Assembly (NCBI RefSeq): GCF_001317355.1
Contig: NZ_LKET01000028.1
Location: 62,001 to 126,000, forward strand
From: Oxobacter pfennigii
GTDB lineage: Bacteria; Bacillota; Clostridia; Clostridiales; Oxobacteraceae
DNA: 64,000 nt
Direction of reading: 5' to 3'
This document shows, in pieces, positions 44,149-54,897 of this stretch. Position numbers and translations under genes: made by a program. Numbering within the stretch: the stretch's first letter is position 1; every line of letters begins with the position of its first letter. The notes beneath the pieces were generated by a model, which worked only from the letters and a program-made list of their open reading frames with translations, ran no database searches and was not told the origin of the DNA.

Positions 44149-46785
44149 TTACTTTAATACATCCGAAACTAAAGAGTATACTGATTCTAATGCTTTATTA
44201 ATCTTTTCAGGATCCTTGCCGCCGGCTTGAGCAATATCCGGCTTTCCGCCGCCGCTTCCGCCTGTCATTTTTGCAACTTCCCTCACTATATTGCCGCAAT
44301 GTACGCCAGCATTTACTGCATCCTTGCTGGCCATAGCCAGAATGTTTATTTTGCCATCTTTATTGCTTGCAAGTACAATTAAGGATTTGCCAAGCTTATC
44401 CCTTAGCTTATCTCCTAAATTCCTTAAACTTTCTATGTCGGTATCCATCCTGTCTGCTACTATTTTAATGCCCTTGATTTCCTTCGCACTGCTTATGATT
44501 TCATCTAATGCACCTAAAGACATCTTGGATTTCATGTCAGAAATCTCTTTATCCTTATCTTTTAATTCGGACAACAGATTTTCTACTCTTCTTGGAACAT
44601 CTTTTACAGTGCCTTTTAAAAGCGCTGCCGTGCTATGAAGAGTCTCGTCAAGTTCTGCAATATATCTAAGCACACCTTTTCCTGTAACAGCTTCAATTCT
44701 TCTGATTCCTGCGGCCACACCGCCCTCGGACAATATTTTAAACAAGCCTATGGCTGAGGTGTTGAAAACATGGGTGCCTCCGCATAGCTCCATACTGAAA
44801 TTACCGGCTTTTACAACTCTCACAACTGCACCGTATTTTTCACCAAATAATGCCGTAGCTCCCATCCTTCTTGCTTCCTCTATAGCAGTTTCGGTAGTCA
44901 CAACATCCAAGCTTTCCAATATTTTTTCGTTTACCATGTCTTCTATTTTCTTTAATTCATCCTTTGATAAGGCTTCAAAGTGGGTAAAGTCAAACCTCAG
45001 CCGCTCATCGGTGACTAAAGAACCCGACTGCTCAACGTGGTTTCCCAGCACCTGTTTTAAAGCTGCGTGTAAAAGGTGAGTTGCAGTATGATTACGTGCA
45101 ATATCTCCTCGCCTTAGGCTGTCAACTATGGCTGTTGCCTCATCATCAACTGAAAGAGTTCCTTCAAGAACCCTGCCTGTATGGATTATCTTATTGTTTG
45201 AGGTCTTCTTACTGCCTGTAACCATTAATCTGAAATTGCTTCCTTCAATGAAGCCTGTGTCTCCTATTTGTCCGCCCATCTCGGGATATAATGCTGTATT
45301 GTCGAGAATAACCGTAACCTCATCTCCGGCATGTGCATTGTCAACGGTTTCGTTATCTTTGATGAGGGCTAAAATTCTTCCCTTTGAAACGGTATCGTGA
45401 TATCCGTTGAATGTAGTTACCATTTCTGCAGGAAGAGTGGTGAATATGTCCATATCGGCACCCATGTAATTTGTCTCTTCCCTGGCTGCCCGTGCCCTTT
45501 CTTTCTGGACAGTCATTTCGCTGTTAAATCCGTCAATATCAATGCTTATGCCCTGCTCTTCAAGTATTTCAAGTGTGAGCTCAATGGGAAAACCATAAGT
45601 GTCATATAATTTAAAGGCTTTATCTCCGGTCATTACAGCCTTGCTGTTTTTCTTAAGTTCTTGAATGTAATCATTTAAAATTATCATTCCCTGGTCAATG
45701 GTCTGGTCAAATCTTTCTTCTTCCAGCTTGATTACTTTTTTAATGTAATCCTTTTTCTCACCCAGCTCAATATAGGCATGCTTGGAATTGTCAATAACCA
45801 CATCACAAAGATCCCAAAGGAATGTATTATCAACTCCAAGAAGCTTTCCGTGCCTTGCAGCCCTTCTTAAGAGCCTTCTTAACACATATCCTCTGCCTTC
45901 GTTGGAGGGCAGGATTCCGTCGCTTACCATAAATGTAACGCTCCTGATATGGTCGGTAATAAGACGCACCGAAGAGTCTGTGCTGGCATCTTTTCCGTAC
46001 TGGACTTTTGCCACCTTGCACACTTGATCCCTTATGTTTTTCATGGTGTCCACGTCAAAAATTGTGTCCACACCCTGCATTATTGTGGCAATTCTCTCCA
46101 AGCCCATTCCCGTATCTATGTTAGGCTTTTCAAGAAGGCTGTAATTTCCTTCTTCATCCTTGTCAAATTGGGTGAAAACCAGATTCCAGAACTCTACAAA
46201 CCTGTCACAGTCACAGCCTATGGCACAATCGGGTTTGCCGCAGCCCTTATCTTCCCCCCGGTCAAAATATATTTCAGAACAGGGTCCACAGGGGCCTACT
46301 CCAATTTCCCAGAAGTTGTCTTCCTTGCCCATTCTGACTATTTTTTCTGCGGGAACTCCCACTTTTTTATTCCAAATTTCAAAGGCTTCATCATCATCAA
46401 GATATATAGTTACCCAAAGCCTATCTTGGGGAAGCTTTAAAACCTCTGTAACAAACTCCCATGCCCAGGAAATGGCTCCTTCCTTAAAATAATCTCCAAA
46501 GGAGAAATTACCCAGCATTTCAAAAAAAGTTGCATGACGGGCTGTCTTTCCAACTCTCTCTATATCACCCGTACGTATGCACTTTTGACAGGTGGTTATC
46601 CTTTCTTTAGGCGGAACCTCCTGTCCTGTAAAATAAGGTTTTAAGGGTGCCATACCTGCGCTAATCAATAGAAGGCTTTTATCATTTTTAGGTATCAGTG
46701 AAAAGCTTGGAAGAATAAGATGTTCTTTAGATTCGAAAAACCTTAGATATTTTTCACGTATTTCATTCAAACCCATTTTTTCCAT
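44149..46785 (-). CDS. alaS: Alanyl-tRNA synthetase
   Basis: Charges tRNA-Ala and edits mischarged Ser and Gly. The 878-residue protein has the class II core (1-240, with [11 protein letters not shown] near 44 and TGMGLERIA near 233), editing-domain zinc motifs HTATHLLH near 564 and CGGTH near 667, and a C-Ala domain with [15 protein letters not shown] near 845. ATG after GAGGAGG. Preceded by a promoter and leader with a terminator (see 46838-46978). Confidence 0.97.
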   Translation of the reverse strand: MEKMGLNEIREKYLRFFESKEHLILPSFSLIPKNDKSLLLISAGMAPLKPYFTGQEVPPKERITTCQKCIRTGDIERVGKTARHATFFEMLGNFSFGDYFKEGAISWAWEFVTEVLKLPQDRLWVTIYLDDDEAFEIWNKKVGVPAEKIVRMGKEDNFWEIGVGPCGPCSEIYFDRGEDKGCGKPDCAIGCDCDRFVEFWNLVFTQFDKDEEGNYSLLEKPNIDTGMGLERIATIMQGVDTIFDVDTMKNIRDQVCKVAKVQYGKDASTDSSVRLITDHIRSVTFMVSDGILPSNEGRGYVLRRLLRRAARHGKLLGVDNTFLWDLCDVVIDNSKHAYIELGEKKDYIKKVIKLEEERFDQTIDQGMIILNDYIQELKKNSKAVMTGDKAFKLYDTYGFPIELTLEILEEQGISIDIDGFNSEMTVQKERARAAREETNYMGADMDIFTTLPAEMVTTFNGYHDTVSKGRILALIKDNETVDNAHAGDEVTVILDNTALYPEMGGQIGDTGFIEGSNFRLMVTGSKKTSNNKIIHTGRVLEGTLSVDDEATAIVDSLRRGDIARNHTATHLLHAALKQVLGNHVEQSGSLVTDERLRFDFTHFEALSKDELKKIEDMVNEKILESLDVVTTETAIEEARRMGATALFGEKYGAVVRVVKAGNFSMELCGGTHVFNTSAIGLFKILSEGGVAAGIRRIEAVTGKGVLRYIAELDETLHSTAALLKGTVKDVPRRVENLLSELKDKDKEISDMKSKMSLGALDEIISSAKEIKGIKIVADRMDTDIESLRNLGDKLRDKLGKSLIVLASNKDGKINILAMASKDAVNAGVHCGNIVREVAKMTGGSGGGKPDIAQAGGKDPEKINKALESVYSLVSDVLK

Positions 46786-46837
46786 GGTTAAACCTCCTCA
46801 TATATAAAATTATAATATTCTTATGTCTATTTATATA

Positions 46838-46943
46838 AAATAAAAAACCTACTGCTCTTTAAAGAGCGGAAGGTTATCCAAGGCTTACACCTATGCCTCT
46901 TCTCGCAAAAAAGAAGTTATTAAGCTTCTACCTTTCCTAATTC
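46838..46943 (-). ncRNA. Structured leader or small RNA before alaS
   Basis: From the start predicted near 46943, the RNA can form AGAAG/CTTCT (46899-46916), AGGC/GCCT (46881-46898) and a final hairpin AACCT-TCC-GCTCTTT/AAAGAGC-AGT-AGGTT (46846-46875) with a six-T run. The 5' GGAAAGGT can also pair with ACCTTCC of the terminator arm, giving an alternative fold. No T-box sequence is present. Either a roughly 105-nt small RNA or a transcription attenuator of alaS; class not recognised. Confidence 0.6.
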
Positions 46944-46949
46944 AGATTA

Positions 46950-46978
46950 ATTATACATAAATACCTTATCCTTGTCAA
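46950..46978 (-). promoter_or_regulatory. Consensus promoter upstream of alaS
   Basis: TTGACA (46973-46978), 17 bases, TATAAT (46950-46955), a perfect sigma-A match placed just after the AI-2E transporter stop codon. Confidence 0.88.
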
Positions 46979-46979
46979 T

Positions 46980-48023
46980 TTAGAACATATTCTTCATTAT
47001 ATCCTTGTATATGGTTTTTAATGCAGCAGCGGCAGGTACTGCCAAAATCAGACCGGCAACTCCGAAGAACTTGCCGCCTATTAAAAGCATTAAAATTACC
47101 GTAACAGGATGAAGTCCCACGGAATTGCCCATAATCTTTGGTGCTATTATGTCTGCTTCAAGCTGTTGTATTATAATCATTGCAATCAAGGTATAAAGGG
47201 CTTTTATGGGAGTATCCAAAAATGCAAACAATACAGCCGGGACGGTGCCGATAATAGGCCCAAAGTAAGGAATAATGTTTGTAACTCCGTTTAGAATTCC
47301 TATGATAAGGAAAAATTCTACTTTTAAAAAAAACAGTGCTATTGATGTCATAATTGCTATCAGTAAAGATAATATCATCTGGCTTCTTACATAGCTTCCT
47401 AATATATTGTCAACGCTTTCAAATATACGTACTGTACTCTGACGGTATTTACGGGGCACTAAAAGTCTGGATTTTTCTGCTATGGAATTGAAGTCCTTTA
47501 AAAAATAATACATCAAAATAGGTACAAGGGAGTACTTGAATATGTTAGATGCAACGGTGATTATGGATGAAGTTGCGTTTTCAAGGTACATGGTAAAATA
47601 AAACTGATATTTTTTTATGCTGTTGTCAATTACATTTTTTATTCCCTCCGGAAGCCCGGCTTTTAAGTATATGTTTTGTATTTCACTTATGAAGCTATTA
47701 AATTCGTCATAGTATTCCGGCGCCACCTGGCTTAGCTTGCCTAAATCTTTGAATAATTCCGGAAGAGCATAGAGGCATATGAAAACAAAAATTGCAACTA
47801 GTGCTATATATATTATGATAATAGCTGCGGATCTTTTCATTCCCCTATGTTCAAAATAACATATGAGGGGGTTTAATAAATAGGCTATAAAAAAGCTCAA
47901 TATAAAAATATATAAAATATCATATATATATCTCGAAAATATAATGATAAACCCTAAAAGGAAAATCAGAATTATGATGGTCAGGGTTTTATAGATTGTG
48001 ACTTTTGCAATATGTAATTTCAT
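46980..48023 (-). CDS. AI-2E family transporter
   Basis: A 347-residue polytopic membrane protein with six to eight helices. IPYFGPIIGTVPAVLFAFLD near 252 and EADIIAPKIMGNSVGLHPVTVI near 289 are family signatures. Members are mostly uncharacterised permeases; quorum-signal export is a label rather than a shown role. Starts with ATGA overlapping the PRC-barrel gene. Confidence 0.9.
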   Translation of the reverse strand: MKLHIAKVTIYKTLTIIILIFLLGFIIIFSRYIYDILYIFILSFFIAYLLNPLICYFEHRGMKRSAAIIIIYIALVAIFVFICLYALPELFKDLGKLSQVAPEYYDEFNSFISEIQNIYLKAGLPEGIKNVIDNSIKKYQFYFTMYLENATSSIITVASNIFKYSLVPILMYYFLKDFNSIAEKSRLLVPRKYRQSTVRIFESVDNILGSYVRSQMILSLLIAIMTSIALFFLKVEFFLIIGILNGVTNIIPYFGPIIGTVPAVLFAFLDTPIKALYTLIAMIIIQQLEADIIAPKIMGNSVGLHPVTVILMLLIGGKFFGVAGLILAVPAAAALKTIYKDIMKNMF

Positions 48024-48568
48024 CAGCTGTCAAACCGCCCGTCTCTTTCAAAATATCTCTTAAGAGAAATATCATTCTTTAAAATTATGTTTTTATACCT
48101 GCTACTGATTATTATGACATCTTTACCGAAAAATATCTCTTCGTTAAAGGGCAATATTCTTTTCCCCCTTAATATATCTTCAACAATTCCGTCAGTTAAA
48201 ACATATCCTTCGACGGAAAAGTTTTTTTCATCCAGTATAATATCTTCAACAAAGCCCAATTCCTCCCCCTCACTTGTTATAACCGGCAACCCCATAAGCT
48301 TCTTCAAAGCTTCATCCTCATCCTTATTGGATTTTTGAGGGTTTTTCAGGTTGGTTTCCTCATTGATTATGACTGTGTCCTTTCCTATATTAACTATGTC
48401 ATTTATTAAGAGTATTTTTTCATTTGAAACCCATTTTCCGCAGCTGATAGAAAAACCCTGTATTTTTTCTTCCCCCGGATTATACAGGGTCTTTGAAATT
48501 TTGCCTATTATTTTACCGCCTTTTTTTACAATTACATTAAGACCTGTGAGCTGTTTTGATTTTTTCAT
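48023..48568 (-). CDS. PRC-barrel domain protein
   Basis: A 181-residue cytoplasmic protein with two PRC-barrel-like halves (about 5-70, LNVIVKKGGKIIGKISKTLY, and 90-160, LPVITSEGEELGFVEDIILD). Start at ATG encoding MKKSKQLTG, six codons inside the frame. Neighbour of the AI-2E permease; function unknown. Confidence 0.82.
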   Translation of the reverse strand: MKKSKQLTGLNVIVKKGGKIIGKISKTLYNPGEEKIQGFSISCGKWVSNEKILLINDIVNIGKDTVIINEETNLKNPQKSNKDEDEALKKLMGLPVITSEGEELGFVEDIILDEKNFSVEGYVLTDGIVEDILRGKRILPFNEEIFFGKDVIIISSRYKNIILKNDISLKRYFERDGRFDS

Positions 48569-48590
48569 ATTTTCACCCTGCCACAATATT

Positions 48591-48619
48591 TTGACACTGC
48601 ATAATATCTTTTATAGAAT
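48591..48619 (+). promoter_or_regulatory. Promoter of the plus-strand ligase gene
   Basis: TTGACA (48591-48596), 17 bases, TAGAAT (48614-48619), about 25 bases before the AAAAGGGG ribosome site. Confidence 0.7.
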
Positions 48620-48649
48620 AATATCATAATAAAAATAAAAGGGGCTTTT

Positions 48650-49951
48650 ATGAATATTTGTAAAATAAACTCAAATAAATTTATACTTTTTTTCGTAATA
48701 GCAGTAAATGCAATTATACCATTGATTGTCTGGCCTTTTGGAAATGATTATTTCTATCTTCCAAAGATTATAATTTTATCTGTACTTACGGTTTTATTAC
48801 TATGCTTTATTTTGCTTAATAAACCCTTTAAGCTTAGTTTTTCAAAGGATTTCTTAGCTTTATATTTTTACCTGACCTTTGTTCTTTTGTCTGCAATTTT
48901 CTCAAAGTATAAAGCCCAGGCATTTTTAGGCGCTCATTTACGCTATGAAGGAGCCTTAACCTTAATAATATACTCTCTGATACTGTATTTTTCATATAAA
49001 ACATCCTCTGAAAAAGACAATATAAAATATATACTTATTTCATTATTAATATCCTCATGTTTAATAGGAATTTATTCATTGATTCAATATTTTGGATTGG
49101 ATTTTATTCCACGGGACGCATTTAGGCAGGAATGGATATATCATAGCTTTGCAACCCTCGGAAACCCCAATTTTTTAGGCAGCCACCTTTCCATGACCTT
49201 TATGATTTCTTTATGTTTATTTTTATCATGCAAAAAGTCAAAAACCTCTTGCCTGTTGTTTTTTGTAACCCTTATTTTATACTCAGCCTTGATTTGCTCA
49301 CGGACAAGAAGTGCATGGGTAAGTACAGCTTTGACTTCTTTATTATTTTGTATATTGTTTTTTAAAAATATAATAAAAAATTATAAAAAGATAATTGTTC
49401 TTTTAATTGCATGTATCCTTATTACATATTCATTGAACAGCGTCCATGATGGTTTTATCTCAGATAGGTTTTTATCTTTTTTAAATGATTATAAAAGGAT
49501 AACTGTAGATAAGGATGAAATAATGCGGGTGGGAAGTCAAAGAATATTTATATGGACAAGGACCTTTGAATATATTTTTGATAAACCCCTTTTAGGCAAT
49601 GGGCCCGACACCTTTAACAAGGTTTTTTTCATGACCCCAGATGAAGCGAAATATTATTTCGGCTCTCCTTTAATATATGTAGATAAGGCTCATAACGAGT
49701 ATCTGCAGATTGCCGTAACCATGGGTTTTCCGGCTTTATTCGCATATTTGTGGTTTTTGGCCTTAATTATTTATAAGTCTTTTAAGGCATTGAAAAGACA
49801 TAAAAACATTTACTTAGTATGTTTGTTATCTGCCGTTATATCTTATTTAATTCAAGCGTTTTTCAATATAAGCGTTGTTTCCGTGGCCCCCGTATTCTGG
49901 TCAGTATTGGGATTATTAATGGCTTCTTATAAAAAAGCAGGTGTCAGATAA
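48650..49951 (+). CDS. O-antigen ligase / polymerase family membrane protein
   Basis: The only sizeable plus-strand gene. A 433-residue membrane protein with about eleven helices and a large extracytoplasmic loop (about 265-360). The Wzy_C/O-antigen ligase features are SRTRSAWVS near 220, MRVGSQRIFIWTRTFEYI near 290, LLGNGPDTF near 318 and DKAHNEYLQIAVTMGFPAL near 345. May join or polymerise surface glycans. Acts alone, with its own promoter and terminator; no other glycan genes are adjacent. Confidence 0.87.
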   Translation: MNICKINSNKFILFFVIAVNAIIPLIVWPFGNDYFYLPKIIILSVLTVLLLCFILLNKPFKLSFSKDFLALYFYLTFVLLSAIFSKYKAQAFLGAHLRYEGALTLIIYSLILYFSYKTSSEKDNIKYILISLLISSCLIGIYSLIQYFGLDFIPRDAFRQEWIYHSFATLGNPNFLGSHLSMTFMISLCLFLSCKKSKTSCLLFFVTLILYSALICSRTRSAWVSTALTSLLFCILFFKNIIKNYKKIIVLLIACILITYSLNSVHDGFISDRFLSFLNDYKRITVDKDEIMRVGSQRIFIWTRTFEYIFDKPLLGNGPDTFNKVFFMTPDEAKYYFGSPLIYVDKAHNEYLQIAVTMGFPALFAYLWFLALIIYKSFKALKRHKNIYLVCLLSAVISYLIQAFFNISVVSVAPVFWSVLGLLMASYKKAGVR

Positions 49952-49967
49952 CTGACACCCTTTCTTT
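49940..49967 (+). terminator. Terminator after the ligase gene
   Basis: GGTGTCAG/CTGACACC with an ATAA loop (49940-49959) followed on the plus strand by CTTTCTTT. It overlaps the stop codon and faces the end of iscU. Confidence 0.82.
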
Positions 49968-50385
49968 ATTCTTCTTCACATCCATGCAAATCTTTATGTT
50001 CTACGTGTATGGGTTCAAGGCCTTTTTTAACCCTGTAATCATTTATTGCTTCATGAATGGCATCTTCAGCCAGTACAGAACAGTGTACCTTTACGGGGGG
50101 AAGCCCTTCTAATGCTTCTATAACAGCTTTGTTTGAGATATTCCATGCATCATCCAAGGTTTTTCCTATGATCAATTCAGTAGCCATGCTGCTTGAAGCA
50201 ACAGCAGCTCCGCAGCCGAAGGTTTTGAACTTTGCATCTTTAATAACGTCATCCTCGACCTTTAGGTAAATCTTCATAATATCGCCGCATTTTGCGTTTC
50301 CTACAGTGCCGACTCCGTCGGCATTTTCGATTTCCCCTACATTTCTGGGATTCATGAAATGATCCATTACTTTATCACTATACAT
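49966..50385 (-). CDS. iscU: Fe-S cluster assembly scaffold IscU/NifU
   Basis: A 139-residue scaffold on which IscS-derived sulfur and iron form clusters. Three conserved Cys: NAKCGD near 33, [11 protein letters not shown] near 58, and [11 protein letters not shown] near 101. The C-terminal tail [10 protein letters not shown] is typical of clostridial NifU-like proteins. Overlaps iscS by eight bases. Confidence 0.95.
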   Translation of the reverse strand: MYSDKVMDHFMNPRNVGEIENADGVGTVGNAKCGDIMKIYLKVEDDVIKDAKFKTFGCGAAVASSSMATELIIGKTLDDAWNISNKAVIEALEGLPPVKVHCSVLAEDAIHEAINDYRVKKGLEPIHVEHKDLHGCEEE

Positions 50386-51571
50386 TTACTGCTCCCCCTT
50401 TTTTTAAGTATTCTTCATATAATGGTGACATATTCCTGAGCCTCTCAACTATCTTAGGCAGCACATCAAGAATATAGTCGATATCTTCGTCTGTTGTTGC
50501 TTCTCCTAAAGATAATCTTAAGGAGCCATGAGCGATTTCATGAGACAATCCTATTGCCAAAAGGACATGGGAAGGATCTAATGAACCTGATGAACAGGCC
50601 GAACCGCTGGATGCGCATATTCCCATTTCATCTAACAGCAGAAGAAGTGATTCTCCTTCTATAAACTCAAAGCATACATTTACATTTCCCGGAAGCCTCT
50701 TTTCAAAATGACCGTTTAGCCTTGTATGAGGTATTTTTTCAATCAAGCCTTCTATAAGTTTGTTTCTTAACTTTATAAGCCTTTCAGCATGGCCTTGTAT
50801 ATCCAAACATGCAATTTCTATTGCTTTACCCAATCCTATTATTCCGGGAACGTTTTCGGTTCCAGCTCTTCTGCTTTTTTCCTGGCCGCCGCCGTGTATA
50901 AGCTGCTGTATTTTGACTCCCTTTCTTATATAAAGAGCACCAACCCCTTTAGGGCCGTAAAATTTATGGGCTGAAAGGGATAAAAGGTCTATGTTCATCT
51001 CTTTAACATCTATAGGTACATTACCTACTGCCTGGACGGCATCGGTATGGAAATACACTTTTTTCTCCCTGCACAGCTTTCCGATTTCTGCGATATTTTG
51101 AATTGTGCCTATTTCATTGTTGGCAAACATAACTGAAACGAGAATTGTTTCATCGGTAACTGCATTCTTTAGTTCATCTATACTTATAAGTCCGTCTTTG
51201 TCAACAGGAAGGTAGGTAACTTTATAACCGTTCTTTTCAAGGTATTCGCACACATGAAGAATTGCATGATGCTCAATGCTTGTGGTTATTATATGCTTAC
51301 CCTTGCCTGCATTAGCCATGGCAACGCCTTTAAGTGCCCAGTTGTCGGCCTCACTGCCGCCGCCGGTAAAAAATATTTCGTTTGTATCTGCGTTAAGTAC
51401 CTTTGCTACCTGTTCCCTGGCTTTTTCGATGGCAGACTTTGTCTCTCTTCCTATGGAGTATACTGATGAAGGATTGCCGAATTTCTCAGTGAAATAAGGC
51501 AGCATTTCATTAAGTACTTCAGTACTGGTAGGAGTTGTAGCCGCATGGTCCATGTACACTAATCTTTTCAT
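50378..51571 (-). CDS. iscS: Cysteine desulfurase (IscS/NifS)
   Basis: PLP enzyme providing sulfur from cysteine. The 397-residue product has the PLP-Lys in [17 protein letters not shown] near 202, and the catalytic Cys loop [11 protein letters not shown] near 321. N-terminal [16 protein letters not shown] behind GGAGAA. Downstream of the Rrf2 regulator and upstream of iscU. Confidence 0.96.
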   Translation of the reverse strand: MKRLVYMDHAATTPTSTEVLNEMLPYFTEKFGNPSSVYSIGRETKSAIEKAREQVAKVLNADTNEIFFTGGGSEADNWALKGVAMANAGKGKHIITTSIEHHAILHVCEYLEKNGYKVTYLPVDKDGLISIDELKNAVTDETILVSVMFANNEIGTIQNIAEIGKLCREKKVYFHTDAVQAVGNVPIDVKEMNIDLLSLSAHKFYGPKGVGALYIRKGVKIQQLIHGGGQEKSRRAGTENVPGIIGLGKAIEIACLDIQGHAERLIKLRNKLIEGLIEKIPHTRLNGHFEKRLPGNVNVCFEFIEGESLLLLLDEMGICASSGSACSSGSLDPSHVLLAIGLSHEIAHGSLRLSLGEATTDEDIDYILDVLPKIVERLRNMSPLYEEYLKKGGAVNV

Positions 51572-51575
51572 AACT

Positions 51576-52034
51576 CTAATTCTCCTTTGCGATTAAGTGT
51601 TTATTTATTTCTTTAAGTTCTTTATAGTCATTTACCATGTCTGATAGGGTTATGGAGCTGACAACATCGTTGATTGCCGTTTTAATCTTTACCCATATAA
51701 GCCTTGTTGGGCAATAATGGACTCGAGAGCATTCAATATTCTCATCATCTGTAATACAATCAGATATTTCAACAGGACCTTCTAAAACTGAAAGTATCTG
51801 TCCAACGGTTATCAATGAAGGATCCTTTGATAATACATATCCGCCCTGGGCACCTCTGACGCTTTTAACCAGCTTTTGACGTCTTAATACTGCCATTAGC
51901 TGCTCCAGGTAATATTCCGATATTCCCTGCCTTTCAGCTATTCCCTTTAAGGATATGGGTTCATCACCACCGTAATGCAGGGCCAAATCAAACATTGCTT
52001 TTACACCGTATTGGCCTTTAGTTGATAATTTCAT
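51576..52034 (-). CDS. iscR: Rrf2 family regulator (IscR-like)
   Basis: A 152-residue winged-helix regulator with three Cys (93, 102, 108), spaced like the Fe-S cluster ligands of Isc[21 protein letters not shown] opens the DNA-binding domain. First gene of the iscR-iscS-iscU unit, so probable cluster-sensing autorepression. Confidence 0.9.
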   Translation of the reverse strand: MKLSTKGQYGVKAMFDLALHYGGDEPISLKGIAERQGISEYYLEQLMAVLRRQKLVKSVRGAQGGYVLSKDPSLITVGQILSVLEGPVEISDCITDDENIECSRVHYCPTRLIWVKIKTAINDVVSSITLSDMVNDYKELKEINKHLIAKEN

Positions 52035-52081
52035 TGTATCACCACCATATAATCCCGACCTTTTAACTCTGAATTAATTAA

Positions 52082-52110
52082 ATAATATCATACCCGAGTA
52101 AATTCGTCAA
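52082..52110 (-). promoter_or_regulatory. Promoter of the isc unit
   Basis: TTGACG (52105-52110), 17 bases, TATTAT (52082-52087). The spacer contains ACTCGGGTAT, a partial dyad that could serve the IscR-like regulator. Confidence 0.7.
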
Positions 52111-52177
52111 CTTTAAATATGTAAATATACTAAAAATAGTTATTATATTCTAGTGCATCAATATGGTAGATTTTAAT

Positions 52178-52216
52178 ACAACAAAAAAGCTGAATCAATC
52201 AGCTTTTTTGTTGTAT
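52178..52216 (-). terminator. Terminator of the his operon
   Basis: A 16-base stem of ACAACAAAAAAGCTGA with its complement TCAGCTTTTTTGTTGT around a five-base loop (52194-52198), overlapping the hisIE stop. Confidence 0.9.
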
Positions 52217-52812
52217 CTTTCTTTCAGTTCTTTAAATATTTCATCAAGCTGTATTTCCTTTTCATTTAAAAGTACAAGGCTGTGAAAGATTAAATCAGCC
52301 ATTTCATAAATGGTCTCATGAGGGTTTTTATTTTTAGCGGCAATGATTACTTCTGCCGATTCCTCCCCTATTTTCTTTAATATTTTATCTATTCCCTTAT
52401 CAAAGAGATAATTTGTATAAGAGCCTTCTTTAGGGTTTGCTTTCCTGTCTTTAATTATTTCATCTATATCGTAAAGTATTTTGTAATTTAAGCCTTCCTC
52501 ATTTTTAAGCTGATTTTTAAAAAAACAGGAGAACTCTCCCGTATGACAGGCAGCTCCAAGCTGTTTTACTTTTATAAGAAGACTGTCGCTGTCACAATCT
52601 AAGCTTATCTCTTTTACATATTGAAAATTCCCTGATGTTGCTCCTTTATTCCACAGCTCTTTTCTGCTCCTGCTGTAAAAATGAGTCAGTCCCGTTTCAA
52701 GAGTCTTTTTATATGATTCTTCATTCATATAGGCAAGCATTAAAACTTCTCCCGTTACATAGTCCTGAATTATTGCAGGTATAAGCCCTGAATCATCAAA
52801 TTTAATATCCAT
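52195..52812 (-). CDS. hisIE: Bifunctional HisI/HisE (phosphoribosyl-AMP cyclohydrolase / phosphoribosyl-ATP pyrophosphatase)
   Basis: The 205-residue fusion catalyses steps 2 and 3 of histidine synthesis. HisI domain (1-105): [19 protein letters not shown] near 46 and the Zn-binding Cys residues in DCDSDS and [12 protein letters not shown]. HisE domain (about 120-205): [17 protein letters not shown] and [14 protein letters not shown]. Last gene of the operon. Confidence 0.96.
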   Translation of the reverse strand: MDIKFDDSGLIPAIIQDYVTGEVLMLAYMNEESYKKTLETGLTHFYSRSRKELWNKGATSGNFQYVKEISLDCDSDSLLIKVKQLGAACHTGEFSCFFKNQLKNEEGLNYKILYDIDEIIKDRKANPKEGSYTNYLFDKGIDKILKKIGEESAEVIIAAKNKNPHETIYEMADLIFHSLVLLNEKEIQLDEIFKELKERYNKKAD

Positions 52813-52816
52813 TTAA

Positions 52817-53578
52817 TCACATCCTGACAGGTATATTGTTGTCTTTTAAATATTTTTTGAGGTCAGTTATTTTCATTTCATTATAATGAAATAAAGAAGC
52901 AGCTAAAGCTGCATCCACTCCGGATTTTTCAAAGACTTCCTTAAAGTGTGACAGGTTTCCCGCCCCCCCTGAGGCTATGACGGGAATATTAACCCTGTCT
53001 GTTATTTCTTTTAAAAGCAGGTTATCAAAGCCTTGCTTTGTACCGTCCGCATCCATACTGGTTACCAGAAGTTCTCCGGCACCTAATTCACATGATTTGA
53101 CTGCCCATTCTGCGGCATCAATTCCCGTATTAATCCTTCCGCCGTTTATATAGACATCGAATCCTCTTTTATCTTCTCTCATTTTTGCATCTATGGCTAC
53201 CACAATACATTGGCTTCCGTATTTCAATGCCGACCGATTTATAAAGTCGGGATCTTTAACTGCAGCGGAATTTATGGATACCTTGTCTGCCCCGGCATTA
53301 AGAAGATCTCTTATATCCTCCATTGTATTTATACCGCCGCCTACCGTCAATGGTATAAATACCTGCTCGGCAGTCCGCTCAACCACATCAATTATAGTTT
53401 TTCTCTTTTCATGGGATGCGGTAATATCAAGAAAGACTATTTCATCCGCTCCTTCCTTATCATATACCTTGGATATTTCCACCGGGTCGCCTGCATCAAC
53501 AAGGTTCACGAAATTTATACCCTTTACCACCCTGCCGTCCTTTACATCAAGGCAGGGAATAATCCTTTTTAAGAGCAT
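52817..53578 (-). CDS. hisF: Imidazole glycerol phosphate synthase cyclase subunit
   Basis: TIM barrel making imidazole glycerol phosphate and AICAR with HisH. The 253 residues have catalytic Asp in [12 protein letters not shown] near 9-20 and VVAIDAK near 127, with phosphate-binding GGGIN near 82 and ASGGAG near 202. Overlaps hisA by ten bases. Confidence 0.96.
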   Translation of the reverse strand: MLLKRIIPCLDVKDGRVVKGINFVNLVDAGDPVEISKVYDKEGADEIVFLDITASHEKRKTIIDVVERTAEQVFIPLTVGGGINTMEDIRDLLNAGADKVSINSAAVKDPDFINRSALKYGSQCIVVAIDAKMREDKRGFDVYINGGRINTGIDAAEWAVKSCELGAGELLVTSMDADGTKQGFDNLLLKEITDRVNIPVIASGGAGNLSHFKEVFEKSGVDAALAASLFHYNEMKITDLKKYLKDNNIPVRM

Positions 53579-54288
53579 GTAGCCACCTCCAAAGCCTTTT
53601 CAATTTTCAAATTGCCGTCATATAATGCCCTTCCTATTATGGCACCGTCTATGCTCATATTTTTAAGAGCTTTTATATCTTCTATTGTTGTAACGCCGCC
53701 TGATGCTATTATATTTATATGTGTTTTATCCCTTATTTCCTTCAATCCTTCCATATCAGGGCCCGTCAGCATGCCATCCTTGCTTATATCTGTATAAATT
53801 ATGGTTTTAACCCCTGCATTTATAAGGCTGTCTGCAAAATCCAGAACAAATATATCGGATATACCCTTCCAGCCGTTATATGCAACCCTTTTGTTCATGC
53901 AGTCAATAGACACGGCAATTTTATCATCATAATTCTCAACTGCCCATTTTACAAAATTGATATCCTTGATTGCGGCAGAACCTATGATTATCCTGTCAAT
54001 GCCGGCGCCCAGTATGGTTTTTACGGCATCCTTATCCCTTATGCCTCCGCCCATCTGAACAAAAAGTCCTGTTTTATACTTTAATTCCTTTATAATATCA
54101 AGGTTTACGTATTCTCCCTTAAAGGCACCGTCCAAATCCACCACATGTATGGTTTTTGAACCCTTGCCGGCCCATAAAATTCCCGCATTAACGGGGTTAT
54201 CAAAATAGACTGTGCTTTCCTCTGCCCTTCCCTGCCTTAAACGAACGCAGCTTCTATCCTTTATGTCTATTGCCGGATATATAATCAT
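53569..54288 (-). CDS. hisA: ProFAR isomerase
   Basis: Amadori isomerase of step 4, 239 residues. [15 protein letters not shown] near 6 carries the first catalytic Asp and [15 protein letters not shown] near 170 the second. Overlaps hisH by four bases and hisF by ten, showing close coupling. Confidence 0.96.
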   Translation of the reverse strand: MIIYPAIDIKDRSCVRLRQGRAEESTVYFDNPVNAGILWAGKGSKTIHVVDLDGAFKGEYVNLDIIKELKYKTGLFVQMGGGIRDKDAVKTILGAGIDRIIIGSAAIKDINFVKWAVENYDDKIAVSIDCMNKRVAYNGWKGISDIFVLDFADSLINAGVKTIIYTDISKDGMLTGPDMEGLKEIRDKTHINIIASGGVTTIEDIKALKNMSIDGAIIGRALYDGNLKIEKALEVATCS

Positions 54289-54887
54289 TTAACCATCCTC
54301 CTGAAATTATCAAGCATTTTAAGTCCTGCCTGTCCTGATTTTTCAGGGTGAAACTGAAGTCCAAAAACATTGGCAGAAGAAACAGAGGCAGTGATATCAA
54401 CTCCATAATCGGTAACGGAAGAAGTTATGGTGTCCTTAGGTTCACAATAATAGGAATGTACAAAATAAACGTTGCTTTCATCAAGTCCCTGCAATATGGG
54501 GTCCCGGTTCTTCTTAATTTTCAGGCTGTTCCATCCCATATGAGGTATTTTAACACCTTCAGGTATCATTTTAACTTCTCCTTTTAAAATGCCTAACCCG
54601 TCGTGAATACCGTTTTCAAAGCTCTTTTCAAAGAGAAGCTGCATACCTAGGCAAATTCCTAAAAAAGGCTTTTTATCTTTAACGGATTTGATTATTGCTT
54701 CTTCTAATTTATTTTCTTTAATGCAATCAATGGCATCTTTGAAGGCTCCTACTCCGGGAAGTATAACTCCGTCGCTGCTTCTGATAAAGTTTGGATCAGA
54801 GGTTATACAGCATTTAGCTCCCACATATTCCATGGCTTTATATATGTTTTTAAGGTTTCCCATTCCGTAATCTATAATTGCAATCAT
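54285..54887 (-). CDS. hisH: Imidazole glycerol phosphate synthase glutaminase subunit
   Basis: Class I glutaminase supplying ammonia to HisF. 200 residues. Nucleophile Cys in GICLGMQLLFE near 79; His and Glu in FHPEKSG near 182. Start moved to ATG encoding MIAIIDYGMGN, behind GAGGTGG. Confidence 0.96.
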   Translation of the reverse strand: MIAIIDYGMGNLKNIYKAMEYVGAKCCITSDPNFIRSSDGVILPGVGAFKDAIDCIKENKLEEAIIKSVKDKKPFLGICLGMQLLFEKSFENGIHDGLGILKGEVKMIPEGVKIPHMGWNSLKIKKNRDPILQGLDESNVYFVHSYYCEPKDTITSSVTDYGVDITASVSSANVFGLQFHPEKSGQAGLKMLDNFRRMVK

Positions 54888-54897
54888 TTTTTCCACC

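Noticed and set aside
46786-46943. T-box riboswitch or 6S RNA before alaS
   Set aside because: No T-box core sequence (TGGNACCGCG) or stem I features; at about 105 nt it is too short for 6S RNA and lacks its large central bulge.
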